This document shows, piece after piece, positions 51,070 through 59,521 of a stretch of 64,000 bases of DNA. Under the pieces are notes generated by a model. The model was not told the origin of the DNA, did not search any database, and saw only the letters and a program-made list of their open reading frames with translations. Both the position numbers and the translations under genes were made by a program. The stretch comes from JAILZP01 sp037444185 (lineage in GTDB: Bacteria > Bacillota > Desulfotomaculia > Desulfotomaculales > Desulfocucumaceae). The stretch is from positions 28,965 through 92,964 of the forward strand of contig JBBIMW010000005.1 in the NCBI GenBank assembly GCA_037444185.1, read 5' to 3'. Within the stretch, counting starts at the first letter, position 1, and every line of letters starts with the position of its first letter.

Positions 51070-51183
51070 GAGGCTGTATCCGGCTGCACACGTTTGGCGC
51101 ATTATAAAGGGTCATGCAATAATGTGTTTTTAGTAGCAGAGAATGATCTATTCACAAAAGCTGGGTTCCAGAGGAGGTTTGAC

Positions 51184-53142
51184 ATGTTATACCAGGTAAT
51201 ATTTCAGCCCTCGGGAAGAAGGGGGCGGGTGGAAGAGGGGAAAACCCTTCTGGAGGCTTCCCGGGAGCTGGGGGTGGACATTGAGGCCGTATGCGGCAGC
51301 GCCAAAAAATGCGGAAAATGCAAAGTTAAAATTGAAGAGGGCTTTTTCGAGAAATTCAACATGGAATCCAGTATGTCCCACCTGTCTTCTTTGCAGGAAG
51401 AGGAAAAGCCCTTCCTCACCGGAGAGATGATCCGGGATAACTACCGTTTGGCCTGCATCGCCAAGATCGGGGGAGATGTGCTGGTATTCGTGCCGGAGGA
51501 GTCCCGGGGCGCCAAGCAGGTTGTGCTGGAGCACGGCAAGGAACGCGCCTACAATCTTGATCCGGCGGTGCGAAAATATTACGTGGAAATGGATCCAGCC
51601 AGCCTGGAGGATCACCGGGGCGACTTTGAGCGGCTGAGGGAGGCCCTGCATGTAAAATACGGCCTTCCGGCGGACTTGGCCATAGATTATTTTGTTCTTC
51701 TGGACTTGCCCGGTGTCATCAGGAACGGGAATTGGCGAGTAACCGCCACAATCTGGAACGACAGGGAGATAATCCGGGTGGAGTCCGGTCTGGCCGAAAG
51801 AACCATAGGGCTGGCGGTGGACATAGGCACCACCACGGTGGCCGCCTACCTTTGCGATCTGAGGACCGGTGAGGTGCTGGTGACAGACTCCATGATGAAT
51901 CCGCAGGTCCGTTACGGAGAGGATGTGCTGTCCAGAATTACTTATCACATGATGAACGAGGACGGCCTGGAAAAGCTGCACAATGCCATCATTGACGGCT
52001 TGAACACCCTGGCGGACAGGATGACCAAAAAAATAGGCCTCCACCATACCGATATAATGGAGGTCACACTGGTTTTCAACACCGTAATGCAGCACATTGC
52101 CCTGGGCATAGACCCAAAATTCGTGGGCCGGTCCCCCTTCACCGCCGGGGTTAAGAGTTCGCTTGACATTAAGGCCAGGGATCTGGGTATCAAGGTAAAC
52201 AAGTGCGCCAATATTCACACTCTGCCGGTGGAGGCCGGTTTTGTGGGTCCCGACAATGTCAGCGTGCTGATTGCCGAGGAGCCTTACAAGCAGACCGAAA
52301 AGGTGCGCCTGCTCATAGATATCGGCACCAACGGGGAAATAGACGTGGGCAACGGTGTCAGAATGATGTGCACCTCCTGCGCCACCGGCCCCGCCCTGGA
52401 GGGCGCCCAAATAAAGTTTGGCATGAGGGCGGCCCCGGGGGCCATTGAAAGGATCCGCATCAACCCTGAAACCCTTGAACCCAGTTACAAAGTCATCGGT
52501 AAAGAAGAATGGTACCCCGGCCTGGAAAAAACCGGCGCCAAGGGAATTTGCGGCTCCGGTATCATAGACGTCATCGCCGAGCTGTTCCGGACCGGTATAA
52601 TTGCCGGCAGCGGCCGGTTCAACATTAAGCAGCTGGCTGAAAAGACACCCAGGGTGCGCAAGGGTGAGGATGGAAAGCCGGAATACGTAATCGCCTGGGC
52701 CGGGGAGACATCCATCGGCAAAGACATCACCATCACCCAGGGGGATGTCCGGGCCGTCCAGTTGGCCAAGTCGGCTTTATATTGCGGCGCCGAGTACCTG
52801 ATGGAGAAATACGGTGTGGACAAGGTGGATTCCGTAACCCTGGCCGGTGCCTTCGGCAGCTATATCGACAGGGAGAGTGCCCTGGTGATGGGCATGTTTC
52901 CGGACTGTGAGCTGGAAAAGGTCCAAGCCGTGGGAAATGCTGCCGGAGACGGCGCTAAACTGGCCCTGCTGGATCGCGGCAAACGCAGGGAGGCCGATGA
53001 AATCGCCCGCAGGGTGGAGTTTGTGGAAACCGCCGTGGAGGAGGACTTTCAGAACAGATTCGCCCTGGCCATGGCTTTTCCCCATGCCACCCATAAATTC
53101 CCCAGCATACAGCATATTCTGGATAAAATTCCTAAATGGTGA
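51184..53142 (+). CDS. Corrinoid activation protein, RACo-like ([2Fe-2S] + ASKHA, DUF4445)
   Basis: Protein of 652 residues that would reduce the inactive Co(II) corrinoid protein in an ATP-dependent manner. N-terminal [2Fe-2S] ferredoxin domain with Cys37, Cys43, Cys46 (CGSAKKCGKC) and Cys91 (LACIAKIG), a linker domain, then the ASKHA part: GLAVDIGTTTVAAYLCDL, LLIDIGTNGEIDVGNG, CATGPALEGAQIKFGMRAAPG and LAGAFGSYIDRESAL. Start at ATG 51184 after GAGGAGGTTTGAC; a longer frame reaching 51046 crosses a repeat and is rejected. Followed 30 bp later by the MtrH-family gene. Confidence 0.94.
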   Translation: MLYQVIFQPSGRRGRVEEGKTLLEASRELGVDIEAVCGSAKKCGKCKVKIEEGFFEKFNMESSMSHLSSLQEEEKPFLTGEMIRDNYRLACIAKIGGDVLVFVPEESRGAKQVVLEHGKERAYNLDPAVRKYYVEMDPASLEDHRGDFERLREALHVKYGLPADLAIDYFVLLDLPGVIRNGNWRVTATIWNDREIIRVESGLAERTIGLAVDIGTTTVAAYLCDLRTGEVLVTDSMMNPQVRYGEDVLSRITYHMMNEDGLEKLHNAIIDGLNTLADRMTKKIGLHHTDIMEVTLVFNTVMQHIALGIDPKFVGRSPFTAGVKSSLDIKARDLGIKVNKCANIHTLPVEAGFVGPDNVSVLIAEEPYKQTEKVRLLIDIGTNGEIDVGNGVRMMCTSCATGPALEGAQIKFGMRAAPGAIERIRINPETLEPSYKVIGKEEWYPGLEKTGAKGICGSGIIDVIAELFRTGIIAGSGRFNIKQLAEKTPRVRKGEDGKPEYVIAWAGETSIGKDITITQGDVRAVQLAKSALYCGAEYLMEKYGVDKVDSVTLAGAFGSYIDRESALVMGMFPDCELEKVQAVGNAAGDGAKLALLDRGKRREADEIARRVEFVETAVEEDFQNRFALAMAFPHATHKFPSIQHILDKIPKW

Positions 53143-53171
53143 TTGAAATCATTGAAAGGAAGTGTTAAGGA

Positions 53172-54107
53172 ATGTTTAATTTGTCTCGTGAGCAAAAAGT
53201 TTATCAGCTGGGCCAATGGAGGATTGGGGGCCAGCCCGGAAACAACCCCCCCCTCTTGATCGCCTCCATGTTCCATAACGGGGATCGTATATTGGAAAGC
53301 AGAAAAGAAAGGAAGTACGACCGCCGGAAGGCCGCTGAATACATAAAAAAGATGGAAGAGCTTTCAGACCAGACCGGGGTGCCGGCCCTGGTGGCCATGG
53401 TGGCCAACTCCGCCGAGGAAATGGCGGAATATGTGGATTTCTACACCAGCATCAGTGACCGCCCCTTCGGCATCGACATGTGGGTGGAAAAAGCCAGGCT
53501 GGCGGCCGCCGAATATTGCTGCCGGAAGGGGCTGCAGGAAAAACTGATCTATAACAGCATCACACCCTGGGACAAAGACATCCCGGGACAGGTGGCAAGG
53601 CTTAAAGAAATGGGAATAAAGCATGTGGTGCTGCAGGCATACAATCAGGAAGACCCATCCCCCAAGGGCAGGGTCACGGGTTTAAAGAAATTGCTGGAGG
53701 CCGTGGGAGAGAACGCCTTTGAAACCTTACTGGTGGACACCTCGGTGATGAACCTGCCCTCCACCTCATTCTCCTGTATCGCCAGCAAAATGGTGAAGGA
53801 AGAATTCGGATACCCGTGCGGAGTGGCTTCTTCAAACGGCACGTATATGTGGAAGGAAGCCCGTGAAATGTGGGGAACCGACGGCTTTACGGCCATGAAT
53901 TCCACCGGTCAGGGACTGTCCGCCTTCCTCTGGTCGGACCTTTTATTCACCGGTCCCATAGTCAACATGCCCAAGATAATGCCGGCGGTGACCACCGCCT
54001 GCCTGATGCTGGCCACCATGGCATATTACGAAACCGGCAGGAAGCCGGACAATGAGAATCATCCCCTCTACAAGTTCTTTGGCGAGTTTGCCGGTCAGCT
54101 AACTTGA
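53172..54107 (+). CDS. MtrH-family methyltransferase (corrinoid to tetrahydrofolate type)
   Basis: TIM-barrel methyltransferase of 311 residues related to MtrH of methanogens and MtvA/MtgA of bacteria, which pass the methyl group of a corrinoid protein to tetrahydrofolate. Recognisable segments: IGGQPGNNPPLLIASMFHNGD at the start, VDFYTSISDRPFGIDMW, LQAYNQEDPSPKGRV, LVDTSVMNLPSTSFSC and GVASSNGTYMWKEAREMWG. It sits between the activator and the UroD-type methyltransferase, completing a four-part system. Start ATG 53172 after GGAAGTGTTAAGGA. Confidence 0.9.
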   Translation: MFNLSREQKVYQLGQWRIGGQPGNNPPLLIASMFHNGDRILESRKERKYDRRKAAEYIKKMEELSDQTGVPALVAMVANSAEEMAEYVDFYTSISDRPFGIDMWVEKARLAAAEYCCRKGLQEKLIYNSITPWDKDIPGQVARLKEMGIKHVVLQAYNQEDPSPKGRVTGLKKLLEAVGENAFETLLVDTSVMNLPSTSFSCIASKMVKEEFGYPCGVASSNGTYMWKEAREMWGTDGFTAMNSTGQGLSAFLWSDLLFTGPIVNMPKIMPAVTTACLMLATMAYYETGRKPDNENHPLYKFFGEFAGQLT

Positions 54108-54233
54108 ATGTGTCTAATTCCGCAATCCATTTTTCGCCGGAATCAAGAAGCGATAATTGGAAGGTCCGGGTGGCAGTTTATTCTGTATTTCCAATAATTT
54201 AATAGGCAATAACATTTAAGGAGATGATTATTT

Positions 54234-55286
54234 ATGAACGCCAGGGAAAGGGTGCTAAGTATTTTTGCCGACAAAGACGCGGACAGGATGCCCTGCTTCA
54301 GCGGCATGGGCAACATCCTGACCGCCAGCCTGGGGGAATATGGCTACAAATTCCCCCAGGTCAACAAAGACCCTGAAAAAATGGCCAATACTGCGGCATT
54401 CACGTACAGGGCCACCGGGTACGAGTGCGGCGTTGTTCCCTACGACATGTGCATCGACGCCGAAGCCCTGGGCTGCGTGATGAACGACTACGAAGACGTG
54501 AACCAGCTGCTTTATCCCACCATAAAGGAAAAGATCATCCATTCCGAGGAAGACATGTTGAAGCTAAAAATTCCCGACAAGATCTGGGAAAGGGGCCGCT
54601 ACCCGGTGGTCATGGAGGCTTTGAGGCTGTTAAAGGCCGACATAGGAGAAGATGTGGCCATAGGGTCGTGGATGTTGGGGCCTTTTACCCTTGCCGGGCA
54701 GTTGATGGATCTGAACGACCTTTTCAAACTGGTATTCAAAAAACCAGATCTGGTTAACGGACTGCTGGAAACCTTGACCGATCTGATAATCACCATGTCC
54801 CTGAAGTTCCGGGAGGCAGGCGCCGATTATATCAGCATCAGGGAGATGGGGGCCACCACCGACGTGCTGAGCCCGCGGAACTTCAAGCAGTGTATTGACC
54901 CGCACCTGCAAAGTATATTCAAAAACATCGGCTCTCCCAACGTGCTACACATCTGCGGCAGTTCGAACATTATCATGAAAAATATGCTGGCCAGCGGCGC
55001 CGACGCCATCAGCGTGGAGACCAAAAACGACCTGGCCCGGAGCCGGGAGGACATTGGCTACGAACCGTTGCTTTTCGGCCACATCGATGCGTACGGCGTG
55101 CTTGTGCTGGGCAACCCCGGGATTGTGGAGCAGGCCACCCTCAAAAGCATGGAAGGCAGCGTAGACGCGGTGTGGCCCGGCTGCGACATCTGGCCGGAAG
55201 CCCCGGTGGCCAACGTCAAGGCGATGGTGGACACTGTTAAAAAGTACGGAGCAGAAAAATGGGTCAGGAAGATTAATAAAAAATAA
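54234..55286 (+). CDS. UroD-family methyltransferase (substrate:corrinoid, MtvB-like)
   Basis: TIM-barrel enzyme of 350 residues in the UroD/MtaA superfamily. Zinc ligands His239 and Cys241 (VLHICGSSN) and Cys317 (WPGCDIWPEAP) are present. With the corrinoid protein, RACo-like activator and MtrH-family protein upstream it most resembles the O-demethylases of acetogens, in which the UroD-like protein takes the methyl group from a methoxy aromatic. The methyl donor cannot be named from sequence; other methyl compounds remain possible. Start ATG 54234 after TAAGGAGATGATT. The gap before it (126 bp) shows no promoter I can define. Confidence 0.9.
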   Translation: MNARERVLSIFADKDADRMPCFSGMGNILTASLGEYGYKFPQVNKDPEKMANTAAFTYRATGYECGVVPYDMCIDAEALGCVMNDYEDVNQLLYPTIKEKIIHSEEDMLKLKIPDKIWERGRYPVVMEALRLLKADIGEDVAIGSWMLGPFTLAGQLMDLNDLFKLVFKKPDLVNGLLETLTDLIITMSLKFREAGADYISIREMGATTDVLSPRNFKQCIDPHLQSIFKNIGSPNVLHICGSSNIIMKNMLASGADAISVETKNDLARSREDIGYEPLLFGHIDAYGVLVLGNPGIVEQATLKSMEGSVDAVWPGCDIWPEAPVANVKAMVDTVKKYGAEKWVRKINKK

Positions 55287-55413
55287 GGCCGATCCCGGCT
55301 CCCGCACGCTCCTGGAAAAAAGACTTGTTAATACCCCGGGAAAATGTAGTATGATATTATAATATACTTGATTTGACCGGGACCAGGTGAGCAAATGGGA
55401 GGAGAGCCGGTAG

Positions 55414-55734
55414 ATGGCGAAGGCCAAGGTTTTTGCTGGTGCCTGTGGATTCACATCGGTTATAAAGGTGGCCAAAATAGGCAAGATGAAGGTCAAGGTG
55501 CATGTGATCAGCGCATGCCAGGATCTCCGCAGAATGAATGACGATTTGGCGGAGGTGGACTGTTCCAAAGGGGTCTTCGGCAGCATGGTGGACTCTTACA
55601 TATACAAGGTGGCCAGCGCCAAGTTGAAGAATTCGGACTGCCCGGTTCCGTGCGCCATCATCAAAGCCATTCAGGTCGAGCTGGGGGGGGCCGTTCCAAA
55701 GGATGTGACAATCAAAATCACAAAGGAAGATTGA
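55414..55734 (+). CDS. Small Cys-containing protein of unknown function, copy 1 (DUF6951-like)
   Basis: Protein of 106 residues. Conserved features shared with the gene at 56473: GACGFTSVIKV at the start, a central Cys (SACQDLRRM), DCPVPCAIIKAIQVELG and the LPKDV-like end (here VPKDVTIKIT). I believe this family is DUF6951; its function is not known. It commonly occurs, from memory, near corrinoid methyltransferase genes. ATG 55414 after GGGAGGAGAGCC. An AT-rich promoter-like stretch with TATGAT and TATAAT-like boxes precedes it near 55350. Confidence 0.7.
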   Translation: MAKAKVFAGACGFTSVIKVAKIGKMKVKVHVISACQDLRRMNDDLAEVDCSKGVFGSMVDSYIYKVASAKLKNSDCPVPCAIIKAIQVELGGAVPKDVTIKITKED

Positions 55735-55758
55735 TTTGCCTGGCGGGCTGGTGAAAAA

Positions 55759-56460
55759 ATGGAAAAGGTTCAACCTCAGGCATTGACCAATGAAGCCGCA
55801 GAGAAAATGATCCTCAGGGCCGGCGCCACACTGGTGGGTTTCGGCGATATAGGAGAAGGGCTGGCGGAAGAACTTAAACATATGCCCTGCGCCATTTCCA
55901 TCGCCATAAAGCACTCCCCGGTGGAATTGGTAAAAAGACCCAGGGTTATAGCGTACTCCCATCAGCTTGAGGCCATCGACAAAAGGCTGGAATACATTCA
56001 AAAAAAGGTGGTGTCATTGCTGAAAGGAAACGGGTATAAATGCCTGGCCATACCCCCGGACTCCCTCAGGGCCGACAAGAGTTTCGTGTCCAGACTGTAC
56101 CCGCTTTTCCCTCATAAAACCGCCGCCACCTGCGCCGGGCTGGGCTGGATAGGCAAAAGCGGGCTGCTGGTAAATGAGCGGTACGGTCCCCGCATGAGCT
56201 GGGCCACGGTGCTTACCAGCGCTCCCTTCAAAACATCGGACCGGCCCATATATTGCAGCAGATGTGGTGATTGCGGCAACTGTGTGAAAATCTGCCCGGT
56301 GGAGGCCATCGACGGCGGTGAATGGGTCCGGGGGGCCAGCCATGCCAGCATTGACTATCGTCTGTGCGAGAGGCACCTGGAGAGGAACAGACTGGTTTTT
56401 GGCAAAGCTATATGCGGCCTGTGCATAATAGTCTGTCCGAAGGGGCGGGACGCTGACTGA
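55759..56460 (+). CDS. 4Fe-4S double-cluster protein (QueG-like, truncated relative to epoxyqueuosine reductase)
   Basis: Protein of 233 residues. The N-terminal part (ATLVGFGDIGEGLAEELK, YSHQLEAIDKRLE) and GWIGKSGLLVNERYGPRMSW match the corrinoid-binding fold of epoxyqueuosine reductase QueG. The C-terminus has two [4Fe-4S] motifs, CSRCGDCGNCVKICP and CGLCIIVCP with a third Cys group (LCERHLE). It lacks QueG's HEAT repeats, so a tRNA reaction is unlikely; reductive or corrinoid-related chemistry is plausible. It lies between the two DUF6951-like genes (25 and 12 bp gaps). Confidence 0.85.
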   Translation: MEKVQPQALTNEAAEKMILRAGATLVGFGDIGEGLAEELKHMPCAISIAIKHSPVELVKRPRVIAYSHQLEAIDKRLEYIQKKVVSLLKGNGYKCLAIPPDSLRADKSFVSRLYPLFPHKTAATCAGLGWIGKSGLLVNERYGPRMSWATVLTSAPFKTSDRPIYCSRCGDCGNCVKICPVEAIDGGEWVRGASHASIDYRLCERHLERNRLVFGKAICGLCIIVCPKGRDAD

Positions 56461-56472
56461 GGAGGCAGGCAC

Positions 56473-56787
56473 GTGGCAGTTGTGGAGATCAACTCAGGCA
56501 TATGCGGTTTTGTTACCCGGGTGGAGGTCAAAAAAACGGATCATAAAACCGTGGAAGTTGACATTGATACCGATTGTCCCAATTTAAAAAGGGTTGCGGC
56601 AAGCATAAAGCAGATCAAGCCGGCAAGGGAAATGTTCTGCAAGCTGCACGATACCGATACTTACAGGGCTTTGCTAAAGGGACTGGCCCATCCAGCCTGT
56701 CCGGTTCCGGTGGGCATACTGAAGGGTATTGAAGCGGAGGCCGGGCTGGCTCTACCCAAAGACGCTTACATAAAGGTATCAGCTTGA
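56473..56787 (+). CDS. Small Cys-containing protein of unknown function, copy 2 (DUF6951-like)
   Basis: Protein of 104 residues, paralogue of the gene at 55414: SGICGFVTRVEV, DIDTDCPNLKRVA, HPACPVPVGILKGIEAEAG, LPKDAYIKV. Four Cys in conserved positions suggest metal or cofactor binding. GTG start at 56473 after GAGGAGGCAGGCAC. Its stop lies 21 bp before the cobD start. Confidence 0.72.
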   Translation: MAVVEINSGICGFVTRVEVKKTDHKTVEVDIDTDCPNLKRVAASIKQIKPAREMFCKLHDTDTYRALLKGLAHPACPVPVGILKGIEAEAGLALPKDAYIKVSA

Positions 56788-56807
56788 AAAACGGAAAGGC
56801 AAATCAG

Positions 56808-57908
56808 ATGACCATATCAAGTTCTTCACATGGTGGGAATGTGGCCAGGGCGGCCCGGGAGCTGGGTCTTCCGGAAAAATCCATCATCGACTTCAGCGCC
56901 AGCATAAACCCTCTGGGAGCAGCCCCGGGGGTGTACCGGGCAATATCGGAGGAATCCTGGAAAATAAGGCACTACCCCGACACAGAGCATGGAAACCTTC
57001 CGGCGCTGCTGGCGGAACACCTGGGGGTGGACAGGGAGAATCTGTTGCTGGGAAACGGCGGCGCGGAATTGATCTATCTGCTGCCCAGGGCGGTGAAGAT
57101 AAGCAGCGCCCTGGTGCTGGCCCCCACATTCAGTGAATACGCGAGGGCCGTGGAGGCCTCCGGAGGACTGGCGCGTCACCTGTTTTTTTTCCGGCCGGAT
57201 CAGGGATCGCCCTCCGTAGAGCCGGCGGATCACCTGGCCGGCGTTGACGCGCTGTTTCTATGCAATCCAAACAATCCCACCGGCCGTCTGATGGCCCGGG
57301 AGGAACTGCTGCCGCTGGTGGATGAGGCGGGAAGGGCCGGTGCTTACGTGGTGGTGGACGAGGCTTTTATGGATTTCGTGCCGGCCAGGGATAATTTCAG
57401 CCTGATGGCCACTGTCTGCTCCAGGCCGAACTTGGTGGTGCTTTATTCCATGACCAAGTTTTTCGGCATTCCGGGATTGAGGCTGGGGGCCGCCGTGGCC
57501 TCCGCCGATGTAATCAGCCGCCTGAAAAAAGTGAAAGACCCTTGGAGCGTCAACGCCATGGCCCTGCTGGCCGGGGAAGCCGCCCTGAAAGACCGGGGAC
57601 ACATGGCCGATACTCTGAAAACAGTGCGGGAGGAGCGGGAATACCTTTTTTACTCCCTTTCGTCTATACCGGGAATGAAACCATTTCCTTCCGAGACCAA
57701 TTTCCTGCTCCTGGACATATCCGGCACCGGCGTGAGCTCGTCCGCACTGGTTGAAAAACTGGCTGTGGCCGGCATATTGGTGCGGAACTGCGCCAATTTC
57801 CACGGATTGGACCAAAGGTTTGTCCGGGTGGCGGTGAAGACCCGGGAGGAGAACAATGCGCTGCTGAACGCCCTGACGGAGGTCATCGGCCCATGGAAAT
57901 GGAAATAG
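56808..57908 (+). CDS. cobD: L-threonine-O-3-phosphate decarboxylase CobD (PLP enzyme)
   Basis: Fold-type I aminotransferase-like enzyme of 366 residues. SSHGGNVARAARELG and DFSASINPLG at the N-terminus are the CobD hallmark; FLCNPNNPTGRLM binds PLP and YSMTKFFGIPGLRLG holds the Schiff-base Lys. CobD makes (R)-1-aminopropan-2-ol phosphate for the lower-ligand arm of cobalamin, fitting the corrinoid theme. The closely related HisC is the alternative, but the HGGN start favours CobD. Start ATG 56808 after GGAAAGG; a TTG at 56784 overlaps the previous stop. Confidence 0.88.
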   Translation: MTISSSSHGGNVARAARELGLPEKSIIDFSASINPLGAAPGVYRAISEESWKIRHYPDTEHGNLPALLAEHLGVDRENLLLGNGGAELIYLLPRAVKISSALVLAPTFSEYARAVEASGGLARHLFFFRPDQGSPSVEPADHLAGVDALFLCNPNNPTGRLMAREELLPLVDEAGRAGAYVVVDEAFMDFVPARDNFSLMATVCSRPNLVVLYSMTKFFGIPGLRLGAAVASADVISRLKKVKDPWSVNAMALLAGEAALKDRGHMADTLKTVREEREYLFYSLSSIPGMKPFPSETNFLLLDISGTGVSSSALVEKLAVAGILVRNCANFHGLDQRFVRVAVKTREENNALLNALTEVIGPWKWK

Positions 57909-58012
57909 AGAATTCCGGGTTTTTTGTATAAAATAAGACATAAAAATCAATAATAATTTTGATGTTAACAAAATATGGTGCTTTCTAAAAAGGGAACCGC
58001 CGTATTTTGCAA

Positions 58013-58043
58013 GAAACCCCTGCCGGGCCCCGGTAGGGGTTTC
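58013..58043 (+). terminator. Hairpin after cobD
   Basis: GAAACCCCTGCCGGG (58013-58027) pairs with CCCGGTAGGGGTTTC (about 58029-58043), a long stem with at most one or two unpaired bases at the apex. Only a short T-rich tail (TGTTGG) follows, so termination may be partial before the glycosyltransferase gene. Confidence 0.6.
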
Positions 58044-58078
58044 TGTTGGAAATGAGCCGCTGAAAGGGGAGAAGAAAT

Positions 58079-59326
58079 TTGAGAATAATCATGTTTTCGT
58101 GGGAATACCCGCCCAAAAGTGTGGGCGGCCTTGCCCAGCACGTTTATGACCTGACCGGAGCCCTGGCCGGGACGGGGGACGACGTGCACCTGATAACCCT
58201 GGGCAGCAACGATGCCCCTGAATTTGAGACAGTAAACGGGGTAAAGGTGCACAGGGTGTATCCCTACCAGGTTTCGTCCCACGGGTTTGTCAATTGGGTG
58301 ACCCAGCTCAATGTAGCCATGCTGGAAAGGGCGGCTGCCGTAATCAGTGAGGAGGGCGGCTTTCATCTGGTTCATGGTCACGACTGGCTGGTGGCCTACG
58401 CTGCCAGGGCCGTGAAGCACGCCTACAAAATTCCCCTGGCGGCCACTATTCACGCCACCGAGTACGGCAGGAATTACGGGCTGCACAATGATATGCAAAG
58501 ACATATCAGCGATGTGGAGTGGTGGTTGATTTACGAGTCCTGGAAAGTAATCTGCTGCAGCAACTACATGAAGGGAGAGCTACGGCACGTGTTCCAAGTG
58601 CCGGACGACAAAATAAGGATAATACCAAACGGTGTCAACACAGCCAACTTCCAGGTTAAAAACAGCAATTTCAGGCGTGAAGACTATGCCGCTCCGGACG
58701 AACAGATGGTGATCTGCGTAGGCAGGCTGGTAAGGGAAAAGGGTATTCAAGTGTTGATCGATGCCATACCCCACATTTTGAAATACCGGCCCAACACCAA
58801 ATTCATTATTGCTGGCCGGGGACCATACGAAAGCACCCTGAGAAGCCAAGCGGCAGCCAATGGGGTGACCGGCCGGGTTTATTTCACCGGGTACGTAAGC
58901 GATGAACTCCGCAATGCTCTTTACAGCTGGGCATCGGTGGCTGCTTTTCCCAGCCTTTACGAGCCCTTTGGCATAGTGGCGCTGGAGGGGATGGCGGCCC
59001 AGGTGCCGGTGGTGGTTTCGGATACGGGAGGGTTGGGGGAAATAGTAAGGCACGGAGTGGATGGTCTGAAGTCGTACCCGGGCAACAGTCAGTCCCTGGC
59101 GGACATGATCATCTGGATGCTCAACGACCGCAATATGGCGGAAAATATGAAAAGACAGGCTTACGTGAAAGTGCAGAGGGAATTCAACTGGCTGGAGATT
59201 GCCCGGCGGACCAGGGCGGCGTACCGGGAAATACTCGATGCCAAACGGAATACAGTTTGGTACGAAACAGACAGGCAGGGAGGAATTATTGACCGGGTGA
59301 GCAGAATGTTTGCCCGATCCCAGTAG
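58079..59326 (+). CDS. Glycosyltransferase family 4 (glycogen synthase-like)
   Basis: GT-B glycosyltransferase of 415 residues. MFSWEYPPKSVGGLAQHVYDL is the N-terminal glycogen-synthase/GT4 motif with the glycine-rich loop, VHGHDWLVAYAA and ATIHATEYGRN follow, and the nucleotide-sugar site appears as VGRLVREKGIQVLIDA and FPSLYEPFGIVALEGMA (EX7E). TTG start at 58079 after AAAGGGGAGAAG. The protein resembles the GT4-type glycogen synthases that pair with GH57 branching enzymes, and a GH57 enzyme lies at 63.5 kb. Confidence 0.88.
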   Translation: MRIIMFSWEYPPKSVGGLAQHVYDLTGALAGTGDDVHLITLGSNDAPEFETVNGVKVHRVYPYQVSSHGFVNWVTQLNVAMLERAAAVISEEGGFHLVHGHDWLVAYAARAVKHAYKIPLAATIHATEYGRNYGLHNDMQRHISDVEWWLIYESWKVICCSNYMKGELRHVFQVPDDKIRIIPNGVNTANFQVKNSNFRREDYAAPDEQMVICVGRLVREKGIQVLIDAIPHILKYRPNTKFIIAGRGPYESTLRSQAAANGVTGRVYFTGYVSDELRNALYSWASVAAFPSLYEPFGIVALEGMAAQVPVVVSDTGGLGEIVRHGVDGLKSYPGNSQSLADMIIWMLNDRNMAENMKRQAYVKVQREFNWLEIARRTRAAYREILDAKRNTVWYETDRQGGIIDRVSRMFARSQ

Positions 59327-59521
59327 GCCTGAAATCTATGTTTCCGCCCGGAGAGCGGCTGCCTTTCCATCAAGTCCGAATAAAATCTGGAAAAAAGAAT
59401 AATAATAACCTTATCCCTTATCCCGTAGTCCCATTCTAAATACGGGCTCCGACAGTATAACGAATGCAGACCGAGCTGTTTTTTTGGCAGAATAGGTAAG
59501 GACAAAATCTGGAGGAATGAG

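Noticed and set aside
51046..51183. N-terminal extension of the RACo-like activator
   Set aside because: It starts inside the dispersed repeat; the ferredoxin domain begins at ATG 51184 after GAGGAGG.
51187..52410. Long open frame antisense to the RACo-like activator (407 codons)
   Set aside because: Shadow frame with no homology; the plus-strand protein has full domain support.
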